From positions 1 through 64,000 of the forward strand of contig NZ_MQUS01000010.1 of the NCBI RefSeq assembly GCF_001953885.1: DNA of 64,000 nt, in the 5' to 3' direction. The DNA comes from Streptomyces sp. IMTB 2501. GTDB lineage: Bacteria > Actinomycetota > Actinomycetes > Streptomycetales > Streptomycetaceae. The position numbers and the translations under genes are program-made. Positions 51,883-61,524 of the stretch are shown here, piece after piece (the first letter of the stretch is position 1; each line of letters begins with the position of its first letter). Below the pieces are notes generated by a model. It was not told the origin of the DNA. It was given only the letters and a program-made list of their open reading frames with translations, and did not search any database.

Positions 51883-52638
51883 TCAAGGGGTCGGGGCAGG
51901 CGACACCCCCTCGTGATCGGTGGAGTGCGGGTCGGCGCCGGTGGCGTCGCCTCGAACAGGGTGATGCCGACTCGGCGATGCGTCGGCGCCGACTGGGTCC
52001 GGTGCGACGGGCTTCGTGTGCGCTGGGCCGGGCGGGGTGCGCAGCCACCCCGTGCGGGCGACGAGGGAGCCGAGCGCGAGGGAGGCGAGGTGGCCGGCGT
52101 CGGCGAGTTCCTGGTCGTACAGCAACGCGGCCGTCAGTGCCGCGGCGAGCAGGGGCAGGCCGTAACGGCGTAGTCGGCCGTCGGCGAGGGTGAGTAGGCA
52201 GGCGCCGGTCGTCACCAGGCCGTAGCTGATTCCCACGTCACGGGCTCGGGTGGGAACGCCCGGCAGATGGGCGACGTGCATCAGCCACAGGGTGCCCTCG
52301 GTGAGCAGGGTCGCGGTGAGGTGACCGAAGACGAACACCCCGCAGGCGCGCAGTGTGCCCCAGCGCCATTCGGCGCATCCCAGGACCCCGGCCACGGCGG
52401 CGATACCGACCAGGGCCGGGACGCCGTCGACCACCAGACCGCTGGTGAACAGGGTCCACCACTTGCCGACATCCATGTGATGGACGTTGCTGCTGTTGTG
52501 GCGCATGAAACGGGCGCGCTCTGCCGCCGGTTGTCCCTTCAGCCACCATGCGGTCAAAAGCAGGGCCACCACGTACACGGCGGTACCCGGCAGCCGCCGC
52601 CTCAACGTCGTCACAGCCCTCATTGCCGTCCGTTTCAT
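51883..52638 (-). CDS. Rhomboid-like integral membrane protein
   Basis: 251 residues with about six hydrophobic segments, beginning at a basic N-terminus (MKRTAMRAVTTLRRRLPG). FMRHNSSNVHHMDVGKWWTLFTSGLVVDG and the following helices match the actinobacterial rhomboid-like group. The canonical catalytic Gly-x-Ser-x-Gly is replaced by YGLVTTGA and only a late AGHLASLALG histidine is kept, so proteolysis is doubtful; it may be a pseudoprotease. The C-terminal 45 residues are polar. ATG 52638 or 52623 could be the start. Confidence 0.7.
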   Translation of the reverse strand: MKRTAMRAVTTLRRRLPGTAVYVVALLLTAWWLKGQPAAERARFMRHNSSNVHHMDVGKWWTLFTSGLVVDGVPALVGIAAVAGVLGCAEWRWGTLRACGVFVFGHLTATLLTEGTLWLMHVAHLPGVPTRARDVGISYGLVTTGACLLTLADGRLRRYGLPLLAAALTAALLYDQELADAGHLASLALGSLVARTGWLRTPPGPAHTKPVAPDPVGADASPSRHHPVRGDATGADPHSTDHEGVSPAPTP

Positions 52639-52828
52639 CCTTTTTTCGGTCCTGTTCTCGTCGCCCACGCTCGGGTGCTCACGGGCGATGTGCCCGGCCT
52701 TTTCAGGAAGAGACCATCGGCCGCCGCGTGAGGTTCCTGCGAAGACCAACATGAGAGGCGTTCTCATGAAGGGATGCTGTACTGCTCCGCGGCGATCAGT
52801 GGTTCGACGTACGGGGGAGGGAGTTCGC

Positions 52829-53557
52829 ATGGTGGAACGCTGTACGGCGGGACATGCGCAGGTGCCTGGCGGCATCGGCGTCGGTCGTGCGACGGTCGGT
52901 CGGCGTGGGGCGTTGGCCGCGATGGCGTTGGCCGTGCCCGTGATCCTCGCGGGTTGCGACGGCAAGCACGCGCACAAAACCGCATCCGGCCCCTCCGACG
53001 CGTCGGCTTCCGGGATCCCGGTCGCGGACAACACGGTCATCATGATCATCCGGCACGGGGAGAAGCCCGGCAAACACGAATCCGGCCTCGACCAGAACGG
53101 CCGTCCTGACGCCAAGTCCCTCACCCAGCGCGGCTGGGAACGAGCCAGGGCGCTGCCGAGGCTGTTCGACCCGCCCAAGGGCCAGGCCCTGAAACCCGGC
53201 ATCATGCGCCCGCGGACCATCTACGCCGCCGCCGACCAAGGTCCGCTCGCCGGCGCCCACCGGATGCGGGAGACCGTCACGCCACTCTCCCAGCGCATGG
53301 GCATCACACTGAACACCACCTATGCCGAGTCCGAGGAAACCGCGCTGGCCAAGGCCGCGCTCTCCGCTGCCCAACCGGTCCTGATCTGCTGGGAGCACTC
53401 GCGCATCCCGGCCATCGTCGACGCCCTCGGCGCATCGCACAGCGGCGCGCCCTCGGCGTGGCCCGACCGCTTCGACCTGGTGTGGGTCTTCACCCACGCC
53501 CGTGGCTCCTGGGCCTTCCACCAGGTCGGCCAACACCTGCTTCCCGGCGACGCCTGA
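52829..53557 (+). CDS. Histidine-phosphatase-like lipoprotein
   Basis: 242 residues. A lipoprotein signal ends with LAGC (Cys 43). After a short linker comes VIMIIRHGEKPG, the catalytic RHG motif of the histidine phosphatase superfamily, followed by LTQRGWERARALPRLF, IYAAADQG and PVLICWEHSRIPAIVDALG with the second catalytic His. It should be anchored on the outer surface and may act on a phosphorylated sugar, lipid or nucleotide. GGGGGAGGGAG lies 6 bases before the ATG at 52829; a longer in-frame start at 52487 is rejected. It is divergent from the rhomboid-like gene. Confidence 0.8.
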   Translation: MVERCTAGHAQVPGGIGVGRATVGRRGALAAMALAVPVILAGCDGKHAHKTASGPSDASASGIPVADNTVIMIIRHGEKPGKHESGLDQNGRPDAKSLTQRGWERARALPRLFDPPKGQALKPGIMRPRTIYAAADQGPLAGAHRMRETVTPLSQRMGITLNTTYAESEETALAKAALSAAQPVLICWEHSRIPAIVDALGASHSGAPSAWPDRFDLVWVFTHARGSWAFHQVGQHLLPGDA

Positions 53558-54607
53558 AGCTGCCGCGCAAGGGTTCGCCGCGTCGCGCGGGAATGCCTCG
53601 GCTGCGCCATCCTGCTGCCAGGGCGCAGGGCCTCGGAGATCGCGCGGCGCCCGAATCGGACGCATTCGCGGTTCCGCGAACTGGCAGCGCGTCTCTTTGT
53701 GCGGCCCTCACCGCCCCGGGGGCGGCCGCTTGCCGGCCGGCATCCGACTTTCGGGCCCCGCCAGGCGCCTGGCTCCCTGCCCCGTACCGGAGCATCCACG
53801 TGGCCAGCCCACCCTCAGCATCAACGTGGACGCCGACAGCTTCGTACAGGGGTGCGACCTGCAGACCCCGAACTCCACCTGGACCCATGCAGCATGCGTC
53901 CAATCATAACGAATCCATAACGGGACTAGCCCAATCATCGGGACCCGTTCGCGCCCAGTTCAGAGAACCTGCCGCCGAGGGCCATCTGGAAGCGCCAGGG
54001 TCTTGGCCTACAAGGGCGCGCGCCTGGGCCTTCCTTCGTGTGAACGTGCGCCGGGCACCGGCTGACCGCCTTCACCTCAAGGAGTTCATATGCGTCCCTT
54101 GCCCCGGCGTAGACGCATCAGCGGCCATCCGCCGTCGCACGTACTGTCCGGGTCTGTCCCTCTCGGCGGGCTCGGCGAGCGGACTGCCGCCAGTGCTCCG
54201 GTTCCGATGGCGCCGCGCCGGTCTTCGGCACATCGGGAACGCCACGCCCGGATCATCCGGGCACGGCGAGGCCCTGTCGACCTGCCCAGGCCTCGGCACC
54301 GCTTTCCCGCGCAAACGCAGGGGCGGCGCCCTGCCCCGTACGACCACGCCGAAGGCGAGCCTGCCCTCTCCGGTTGGAGCACACCTGCGCCGACGCCTTT
54401 GGCGACATACCGGGCGGGACGGCAGACGACCAGCAGGGGCCGGGGCTCCTCTGGAACAGGGTGCCCGGCGGGCCTCCGGGCCAGAATGCCAACCGCTGCT
54501 CAGAACCCGTGTGACGGCCAGGGCGCGGCCTGCCCGGGCGACGGGCTGTCCTTTCCCGACCGCGCACCACTGAGTTTTCAAGCCTCACTCGACCACAGGG
54601 AGCCGCA
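53558..54607. other. 1-kb region without a supportable gene; one Cys-containing open tail
   Basis: The plus frame ending at 53909 reads LSINVDADSFVQGCDLQTP then NSTWTHAACVQS; its composition is protein-like, with a short AT-rich tail after the stop. It has no clear start codon or ribosome binding site. Elsewhere the frames are proline/arginine-rich and uninformative. The phospholipase C promoter should lie close to 54580, but no boxes are evident. Confidence 0.3.
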
Positions 54608-57094
54608 GTGTCTGCCAGACCGGAAAAGAAACCCTTCAGCCGCCGCAAGTTCCTTGGGGCCGCGGCCGGTGCCACTGCGGCCGCGACGCTCCTGCCCGCC
54701 TCGCTGCGCTCGGCCGTCGCGGTGGCAGCGGCCGGCACCTCGCTGAGCGACGTCAAGCACATCGTGATCCTCAGCCAGGAGAACCGGGGGTTCGATCACT
54801 ACTTCGGTGCCTACCGCGGCGTCCGCGGGTTCAACGACCGCAATGCCATCAAGGTCAACGGCAAGTCCGTGTTCACCCAGGGCCCAGCGAACACCCGGCC
54901 ATTCCGGATGAACTGGACGTCGACGTCCCCGTTCTGTGTCGCCGCGGGCAGCCAGGACTGGAGTTCGGACCACATATGGTGGCACGGCGGAAAGTGCGAC
55001 CAGTGGTTGCTGTCCGAAAGCGGCGTCAAGATGGGCTACGTGGGCCGCCATGAGCTCTCCTTCTACTGGGAGCTCGCCGATGCCTTCACCATCTGCGACA
55101 ACTACCACAAGTCGTCGTTCACCCAGACAAACCCGAACCGGCTGTTCATGTTCACCGGCACCAACGGCGTCTCCCTGCCTGGCCAGCCGGTCGCGATCGA
55201 CAACTCCTACAACGCGGGCAACCGCACCCTGACCTGGACGACCACACCCGAACGCCTGTCCGACGCAGGCATCAGCTGGAAGTTCTACCAGAAGGGCCCG
55301 CTCGGCGGCGACGGCGGCAACTTCGATGACAACCCACTGGTCTGGTTCAAGCAGTACCAGGACCCCAGCAGCGACCTCTACAAGCGGGGGATGCAGACCG
55401 TCTCCGACATCCCGGCGGCGATTCGCGCCGATGTGGTGGCGGGCACCTTGCCACAGGTGTCGTGGATCGTGGCCGACTACGCCGAGTCCGAGCACCCGGA
55501 GGCCAAACCGCCGGCCGGCGAAGCGTTCACCTCGAAGATCATCGATGCGCTGTACGCGCCCTTCGACGGCTCCCCGCACGGTGTCTGGGAAGACACCGTC
55601 TTCCTCATCACCTACGACGAGGCCGGCGGCTTCTACGACCATGTGCCGCCGCCGGTCCCGCCGTCGCCTGCCAGCGGCAGCGGCAGCAAGAGCAATGTGG
55701 GCGTGGACGCCAACGGCGTGGTGACCGGCGAGATCCACCAGGACGTGCCGACCGGCCCCGGTTGGCGAGTGCCGATGATCGCGGTCTCGCCGTGGAGTAC
55801 GGGCGGGTTCGTCTGCTCCCAGACCTTTGACCACACCTCGCTGCTTCGGTTTCTGGAGTCCTGGTCGGCGGCCGTCGGCAAACCCTTCACCGAGACCAAC
55901 ATCAGCCCTTGGCGCCGTGCCGTGTGCGGCGACCTGACCTCGGTGTTCAACTTCTCCGTGCCCGGCGACTGGCCGGCCGTGATGCCCGATCCCAGCCCGC
56001 TGGGCGGAGCGATCGACGCGTCCTGCTACACCGTCACCGTCCCGTCGAACCCGGTGGCCGCCACACAGGAAGCCGGCACCAAGCCGGCCCGCCCGATTCC
56101 CTGGCAGCCCAACGTCGTCGGGCGCACGAGCGGGGCCGAGAGCCGCTTCTACCTCGACATGACCAACACCGGAAGCGCCGCCGTCACCTTCACCGTGCTG
56201 CCCAACGCGATCCGGACCGATGGCCCGTGGCACTACACCGTGGGCGGCAACACCACCACGCCGATGTTCGACTACTTCAGCAAGGACGACCAGTTCGACG
56301 TCTCGCTGTACGGGCCGAACGGATTCCACCGCCGGTTCGCGGGCAAGATCTCAGCCCCGTCGGTCGAGGTCGCCTCCACCTACGCCGCGGACGCCTCACA
56401 GATCACCCTCAAGTTCACCAACCTGCGCCCGTCCGCCGTCACCGTGACCGTCACCGACGGGGCTTACGGCACCGGTGGCCCCTGGACAGTCGACGTCCCC
56501 GCCTCGGGCACCGCCCAGGCCGACTACCCCACCGACCACGGCTGGTACGACCTGACCGTCACCAGCTCGGACACCACCTTCGCCCGCCGCCTGGCCGGCC
56601 ACATCGAAAACGGCCTGCCGAGCATCACCGACCCGCTCCGCAACATCCTCGCACCGATTTCCCGCGCCGGCTGGACCGTCAAGTACGCCGACAGCGAGGA
56701 AACATCCGGCGAGAACGGGGCCGCCGCCAACGTCCTCGACGGCGTGATCGGCACCATCTGGCACACCCAGTGGTACGCCGCCAACCCCGCACCCCCGCAC
56801 GAGATCCAACTCGACATGAAGCAGACATACTCCTGCGCCGGGCTCGAATACGTTCCCCGTCAGGACGGCAACAAGAACGGGACCATCGGCAGTTACGAGA
56901 TCTACGTCAGCCCCGACGGCACCAACTGGGGTGCGCCGGTCGCGACCGGCACCTGGCTTGCCGACACCACCCCCAAGCAGGTCGCCTTCGCCGATGCCGT
57001 CAACGGCCGTTATCTACGCCTGAGAGCCCTCTCGGAGATCAACGGCAACCCCTGGACCTCAGCCGCTGAAATCAACGTCCTCACCCGTCAATAG
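54608..57094 (+). CDS. Tat-exported phosphocholine-type phospholipase C with discoidin-like C-terminal domain
   Basis: 828 residues. Residues 11-17 (SRRKFLG) are a twin-arginine signal. The phosphoesterase domain has HIVILSQENRGFDHYFGAYRGVRGF, NDxxHK-like DNYHKSSFTQTNPNRLFMFTG, SWIVADYAESEHP and LITYDEAGGFYDHVPPP, typical of PLC/acid-phosphatase-like lipases. Two DUF756 domains follow (about residues 500-590 and 590-680). From about 690 to 828 there is an F5/8 type C (discoidin) carbohydrate-binding domain (NVLDGVIGTIWHTQW; GTIGSYEIYVSPDGTNWG; RYLRLRALSEING). Substrate is probably phosphatidylcholine or sphingomyelin-like lipids. GTG 54608 has AGGGAG 7 bases upstream. Confidence 0.92.
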   Translation: MSARPEKKPFSRRKFLGAAAGATAAATLLPASLRSAVAVAAAGTSLSDVKHIVILSQENRGFDHYFGAYRGVRGFNDRNAIKVNGKSVFTQGPANTRPFRMNWTSTSPFCVAAGSQDWSSDHIWWHGGKCDQWLLSESGVKMGYVGRHELSFYWELADAFTICDNYHKSSFTQTNPNRLFMFTGTNGVSLPGQPVAIDNSYNAGNRTLTWTTTPERLSDAGISWKFYQKGPLGGDGGNFDDNPLVWFKQYQDPSSDLYKRGMQTVSDIPAAIRADVVAGTLPQVSWIVADYAESEHPEAKPPAGEAFTSKIIDALYAPFDGSPHGVWEDTVFLITYDEAGGFYDHVPPPVPPSPASGSGSKSNVGVDANGVVTGEIHQDVPTGPGWRVPMIAVSPWSTGGFVCSQTFDHTSLLRFLESWSAAVGKPFTETNISPWRRAVCGDLTSVFNFSVPGDWPAVMPDPSPLGGAIDASCYTVTVPSNPVAATQEAGTKPARPIPWQPNVVGRTSGAESRFYLDMTNTGSAAVTFTVLPNAIRTDGPWHYTVGGNTTTPMFDYFSKDDQFDVSLYGPNGFHRRFAGKISAPSVEVASTYAADASQITLKFTNLRPSAVTVTVTDGAYGTGGPWTVDVPASGTAQADYPTDHGWYDLTVTSSDTTFARRLAGHIENGLPSITDPLRNILAPISRAGWTVKYADSEETSGENGAAANVLDGVIGTIWHTQWYAANPAPPHEIQLDMKQTYSCAGLEYVPRQDGNKNGTIGSYEIYVSPDGTNWGAPVATGTWLADTTPKQVAFADAVNGRYLRLRALSEINGNPWTSAAEINVLTRQ

Positions 57095-57099
57095 AAACC

Positions 57100-57830
57100 C
57101 TCCGATACAGCAGTGGTGAAGGATTCGCCGACGGCCTTGATGCGGCGTTTGCGCAGGTAGGCGTGGTTGGCGCGGGAAGAGTGGGCCCTGTCGCCAGCTA
57201 CCGCGCCGGGGCCGGGTGCGAGGACGGCCGACGGGCAAGCGGATGCGTACCTTGCCCAGGACGGGAATGAATTCGGGGGTGTCAGCGGCCTGCCCGGCGG
57301 TCAGGACGGGCGCCGTGGGTCGGCAGCGCCGGCCGGCGGCCAGGTGGATTTTGCTTGTGAGCCCGCCACGGGACCGGCCGAGCAGGGCGGCCTTCGGGCG
57401 GGTCCGCCGTCTGCGGCGGATGCGCCGCCGTTCGGCTTGGGCCGGGGCCGGGTCGCTTGCGCCGTCCGGCCCGCCCTGTTCCTCCGGCGGTCCCCCTTTT
57501 TTTGAGGCTGCCACCTACTCCAGTGCGGCCAGGGTTTCCTCGCTGGCCCGGAGGCCGGTTGCGTCGTGATGAGCGCGCGTAGTGGCGGAATCCACGCTGC
57601 CCAGAGACATGTCGATCTCGTCCCTACGAGTGGCCTCGGTAATCGCCTCGCCCGGCAGGCCTTGGAAGGCGCCCGCGTCCCGCCCTTGCATGAAATCGTT
57701 GTAGACCGTCTGCCGGGCTCCGAACCGCTCACGCAGCCGCTCCGGGTATGGCCCGAACCTGCCGACCGGCAGAGACGGTCCGATGAACTCCCAATCCGCA
57801 TCCGCAAGTTGCACCCGCGTCTCGCCACCG
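57100..57830 (-). mobile_element. Degenerate IS5-family transposase remnant
   Basis: Minus-strand pieces in three frames: LADADWEFIGPSLPVGRFGPYPERLRE (N-terminus), FGARQTVYNDF and VDSATTRAHHDATGL (catalytic-domain start), then EERRRIRRRRRTRPKAALLGRSRGGLTSKIHLA and FIPVLGKVRIRLPVGRPRTRP. These are the ordered blocks of IS5-type transposases common in Streptomyces. There is an internal deletion after PERLRE, several frameshifts and a truncated 3' end that abuts the phospholipase C stop codon. No terminal inverted repeats could be recognised. Confidence 0.8.
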
Positions 57831-58044
57831 TCCCACCGGACCGGCACACCGTTCGGGACCCAAAACCGGCTTTGATCACAACCGCGGACAGTCCCCAGGG
57901 GTGCGCACGGTGAGGCCCGCACGCGATTCAGCTCCCGGCGCTCCGACCAGCCGCCCCCGTACGCCGTTGCCGCCGTCGTCGGGGAGGGGAGACTGTGGGG
58001 CGGCATCCGTCGAATCCAGCGAATAACGGACAGGGGCGCCGACC

Positions 58045-58344
58045 ATGGCCATCATCGTCACCTTCGACATCGAGAACACGACTGCCGCCCAGGAGTTGTA
58101 CGACACCTGCCTTGACCGCGTCACCGAGGGCCGGGGCTTCAGCTCGCCGACCGACCTGCCCGTACCAGGACTGCTCGCCCACATCGCGGGGCCCGTCGCC
58201 GGCTGTTGGCGGGTCACCGACGTGTGGGAGTCTCCCGAGGCGTTCGAGGCCTTTGCCAAGATCCTCGGCCCTGTCCTGGCCGACCTGGGCTACGGGGCCA
58301 TCCGGCCGGACGTCTCGCCCGCCCACAACGTCGTCCTCCGCTGA
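58045..58344 (+). CDS. Small protein, probable dimeric alpha/beta-barrel (hypothetical)
   Basis: 99 residues. A leading strand (MAIIVTFDIENT), a helix (AAQELYDTCLDRVTEGRG), then GLLAHIAGPVAGCWRVTDVWESPEAFEAFAKILGPVLADLG resemble the ferredoxin-like fold of antibiotic-biosynthesis-monooxygenase/dabb-type proteins, where WESPEAFEAF is a common motif. No catalytic function can be assigned. A strong terminator directly follows, supporting a real gene. Confidence 0.7.
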   Translation: MAIIVTFDIENTTAAQELYDTCLDRVTEGRGFSSPTDLPVPGLLAHIAGPVAGCWRVTDVWESPEAFEAFAKILGPVLADLGYGAIRPDVSPAHNVVLR

Positions 58345-58351
58345 GCCGAAC

Positions 58352-58388
58352 GGCCGGGGAGGGGCGGTCCGCACGCTCCTCCCCGGCC
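58352..58388 (+). terminator. Strong hairpin after the small alpha/beta-barrel gene
   Basis: GGCCGGGGAGG (58352-58362) pairs perfectly with CCTCCCCGGCC (58378-58388), an 11-bp GC stem starting 8 bases after the stop codon. Confidence 0.8.
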
Positions 58389-58739
58389 CTTCCGTCCGGA
58401 GCGTCCTCGGTTCGGGCGACGCGGCAGCCGGCGCCTGTGCCTGGGGGAAGCCCCGGCTACGGCTGCCCAGTCGGGTGGGCCGTGGCGCCGGGGGAGGTGC
58501 ATGAAACTGGAGCGATGGCTGGAGCGCGGGATCGGGGCGCTCGAAGCGTTCGGTACGGCAGAACGCCCGGTTGATCTGCCCGGCCTGCCGCGCAAATGGC
58601 CCTGTTCCACTGCACAGCGGCCACTCCGGCACGGGGCTCAGCGGTGCAAGGGCGCGGCTACCCGCCTGCCCAATGGTCAGCAGCAGGCATACGGTCTGCC
58701 ACCGTCGGGGTCCGTCGTGAAGCCCGGATGGGATGGTCC
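58389..58739. other. No supportable gene
   Basis: A plus ORF from 58501 (MKLERWLERGIGALEAFG) has a purine-rich tract (GGGGGAGG) but only 3 bases from the ATG and degrades into proline-rich sequence. I see no family and list it as non-coding. Confidence 0.35.
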
Positions 58740-58970
58740 TCCAGCACCGATGGATCACGCTGACAGCACATTGCCCTCCCAGCCGTCGAGTCCCAACCGC
58801 CATCCAGATGACATACCCCCGCGATCGCCTGCACTGAGCCGTAGGACCGAATCGTCGGTGCCGGCTTCGCCTGCGCCCGCAGCTCCGCGAAGAACGACTC
58901 CACCGGCACAACCACGACACCGTCATCACCCAGCAGCTGGTACGGCGACATCCAAGGGTCACCGGTCGAC
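58740..58970 (-). pseudogene. N-terminal scrap of a tyrosine recombinase (integrase)
   Basis: From about 58970 the minus strand reads PYQLLGDDGVVVVPVESFFAELRAQAKPAPTIRSYG. This matches the SAM-like N-terminal domain of Streptomyces tyrosine recombinases (xxVxPVxxFLxxLxAxxxSxxTxRSYxxDLLRW). After RSYG the frame shifts (YVIWMAVGTR in another frame corresponds to the RWxxFLWAxGxxW stretch) and the catalytic R-H-R-Y domain is absent. Confidence 0.55.
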
Positions 58971-59041
58971 ATCCCCTGAACGGCTGGTTCAGGGCCACTA
59001 GGGCGCGTATCACGTCGTGATCAATCGGCCCGCTGGCGGTC

Positions 59042-59302
59042 GTGGCGACGATGGCCTGCCCGCTCGCCGTCTTCGTGGCGGGCATCGGTGCGGCGGCGCC
59101 CGTTGTGTGGGGCCGTCCGGCCATGTGGCTGGTGGTGCAGGGGCTCGCCGTCGCCGTGGTGGTGTCCGCCTGTGTCTCGGCAGCCGCGCTCTGGCGCCGA
59201 CGGCTGACGCCGAGCTGGGCGGTATGGCTGCGTCTGGCCCCGGTCGGGCTGGCCGCGGTCGGGTTCGTACCGTGGGCGGTGTGGTGGGGTGTCGCCGCAT
59301 GA
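59042..59302 (+). CDS. Possible small membrane protein
   Basis: 86 residues with three hydrophobic stretches (VFVAGIGAAAPVV; AMWLVVQGLAVAVVVSACVSAAAL; LRLAPVGLAAVGFVPWAVWWGV) and a basic cytoplasmic loop WRRRLTP. Composition is convincing for a membrane protein, but the GTG start has no clear ribosome binding site and it sits in a decayed region, so it could be the tail of a lost gene. Family not recognised. Confidence 0.4.
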   Translation: MATMACPLAVFVAGIGAAAPVVWGRPAMWLVVQGLAVAVVVSACVSAAALWRRRLTPSWAVWLRLAPVGLAAVGFVPWAVWWGVAA

Positions 59303-59525
59303 CGGCCTTCGTCCCTCGACCACTCCAGCAGTAGCTGATGGCGCCGGTCCACACGCTTCGGGGCATTGGCAGACCTCCGCGGTAGCCCCCGAGCAGCACC
59401 AGCTGCGGGGTCTCAACACCAGGTCGCGTGGTCAATGCCAGGAACATGATGAGTATTGAGGCATCAACCCCGTTGCGCGATACGGAATTTCATGGCCCCT
59501 TCCAGAGCCCGGTACGGTCGGATTC

Positions 59526-60977
59526 ATGGACTGGAATTTTCAGACGGCCGAACAACTCGCGGCTGCCTTGCGTGCCGGTGAAGTGACCTCGGTGGAACTG
59601 ACCGACGGGGCGATCGCCCGTATCGAGCGGGATGACAAGGCGATCAACGCGATCTGTGTGCCGGACTTCGACCGTGCGCGGGCCGCCGCGCGCGGTGCCG
59701 ACCAGGCACGCGCCCGCGGTGAGGACCGGCCGCTGCTCGGCATTCCGGTGACGGTCAAGGAGTCCTACAACATCGCCGGGCTGCCCACGACCTGGGGTAT
59801 ACCGGCGCATCGGAACTACAGGCCCGCCGAAGACGCGGTGCAGGTGTCGCGGCTCAAGGCCGCAGGCGCGGTGGTGCTCGGTAAGACCAATGTGCCCTTG
59901 GGGCTGCAAGACATACAGAGCTTCAACGAGATCTACGGCACTACCAATAACCCGTGGGATCACGGTCGTACGTCAGGTGGATCCTCCGGCGGATCAGCGG
60001 CGGCCCTGGCGTCGGGATTCGGCGCGCTGTCCATCGGCTCCGACCTCGCCGGTTCGTTGCGCACCCCCGCGCATTTCTGTGGTATCTACGCGCACAAGCC
60101 GACACTCGGGCTGGCGGCGATCCGGGGTATGGTCCCGCCGCCCGCGCCGGCCTTGCCGACCGAATCCGACCTCGCCGTCGTCGGTCCGATGGCGCGCACT
60201 GCCCGCGACCTCACGCTCCTGCTCGACGTCATGGCCGGACCGGACCCGGTGACGCTCGGTGTGGCGTACGACTTGAAGTTGCCGCCCGCGCGCCACGAGC
60301 GGCTCAGCGACTTCCGGGTCCTGGTACTCGACGAGCATCCGTTCATTCCGACCGGGTCCGCTGTGCGGGCGGGCGTGAACCGGGTGGCCGACGCGCTTGT
60401 CGACGACGGCGCCCGCGTCGAACGGTACAGCCCGCTGCTGCCCGATCTGGCCGAAGCCGCGATGCTCTACAGGCAGTTGCTGTTTTCGGGCTCCGTTGCG
60501 CGTTTTCCCGTCGAAGCGTACGAGCAGCTGCGGACCCGCGCCGCCCAACTGAGCCCAGACGACCAGAGTCTCGATGCGACGCTGCTGCGGGCCATGGTGT
60601 TCAGCCACCGCGACTGGATCGAGGCGAACAGCCGTCGCGAGCTCCATCGCCACGGCTGGCGGCAGCTCTTCGCCGAGTTCGACGCCGTGGTGTGTCCCAT
60701 CACGCCCACTCCCGCGTTCCCGCACGACCACAACCCCGATCCGAGAGAACGCCGGATCGCCATCGACGGCGTCGAATACCCGTACTTCGACCAGCTCGTC
60801 TGGGCCGGCCTGGCCACGATGCCCGGCCTGCCCGCCACCGCCGTACCAGCGGGCCGGTCCCCCGAGGGTCTGCCGGTGGGAGTGCAGCTCATCGGTCCGA
60901 TGTTCGAGGACCGCACCCCGCTGCGGCTGGCCGAACTGCTGGAGCAGAAGATCGGCGGCTTCCAGGCAGCGAAGTAG
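59526..60977 (+). CDS. Amidase signature family hydrolase
   Basis: 483 residues. The Ser-cisSer-Lys triad is visible: Lys in GIPVTVKESYN (near residue 78), cis-Ser and Ser in HGRTSGGSSGGSAAALASG and IGSDLAGSLRTPAHFCG (near residues 150-180). The usual GSDxGGS is GSDLAGS, as in several fatty-acid-amide or indoleacetamide-hydrolase-like members. It ends GLPATAVPAGRSPEGLPVGVQLIGP, the standard C-terminal motif. It hydrolyses an amide to an acid; the substrate is unknown. No strong ribosome binding site is seen before ATG 59526. Confidence 0.9.
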   Translation: MDWNFQTAEQLAAALRAGEVTSVELTDGAIARIERDDKAINAICVPDFDRARAAARGADQARARGEDRPLLGIPVTVKESYNIAGLPTTWGIPAHRNYRPAEDAVQVSRLKAAGAVVLGKTNVPLGLQDIQSFNEIYGTTNNPWDHGRTSGGSSGGSAAALASGFGALSIGSDLAGSLRTPAHFCGIYAHKPTLGLAAIRGMVPPPAPALPTESDLAVVGPMARTARDLTLLLDVMAGPDPVTLGVAYDLKLPPARHERLSDFRVLVLDEHPFIPTGSAVRAGVNRVADALVDDGARVERYSPLLPDLAEAAMLYRQLLFSGSVARFPVEAYEQLRTRAAQLSPDDQSLDATLLRAMVFSHRDWIEANSRRELHRHGWRQLFAEFDAVVCPITPTPAFPHDHNPDPRERRIAIDGVEYPYFDQLVWAGLATMPGLPATAVPAGRSPEGLPVGVQLIGPMFEDRTPLRLAELLEQKIGGFQAAK

Positions 60978-61524
60978 GGCGTATTACCTGGGTGTTCGTC
61001 GAAGGTGAGGTGAGGTGAGCATCACGACGAGGTGATCCGCATGCGCGCAGTCACTGCCCGGATCGCGCAGGCCAGCGGCGTGCATTTTCATCGGTGGTCT
61101 GGCGAACCACAGGGTAATGCAGCGGAGTTGAGACGGCCCACCGATGAAGCAACCTGAGACAGCGTGGAAGGTGCAGGTCGCAAAGCCATATGGAGCCGAG
61201 CACAAGACTCTGTAACGCCAGTGCAGAACCTCAGGTTTCGTGCACAGTCTCGGCCGCGACGGCATCACGGCCGCGCTTGTGCTGCCGCTGTGAGACTCCC
61301 TGTTACGGGCAGGCATTCGGCGAGCAGGTCGACGATGTAGCGCCAGGTTCGCCGAGCGCGCTGCGGGTGGTAGCCGCAGCACGGGGAGTACGGTCTGGTA
61401 CCGGCGGGTGATGGAAGGCGTGCGGGGCTCCGCCGTAGACCACGAGGCGCCGGTCGACTGCGTTGTCGTACCCCTGTGCTGTCCTTGTCTTGTGGCAGTG
61501 GCTTCGAGGCGAGGGAGTACGCCG
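60978..61524. other. 547-base region with one unidentified minus-strand remnant
   Basis: From about 61400 to a TGA at 61265 the minus strand reads SPCCGYHPQRARRTWRYIVD, then LLAECLPVTGSLTAAAQARP. The composition is coding-like, but there is no start and I do not recognise it. Nothing else is supported. Confidence 0.3.

Noticed and set aside
54072..54762. Several overlapping 100-200 residue ORFs before the phospholipase C gene
   Set aside because: Proline/arginine-rich shadows on both strands with no start signals or motifs.
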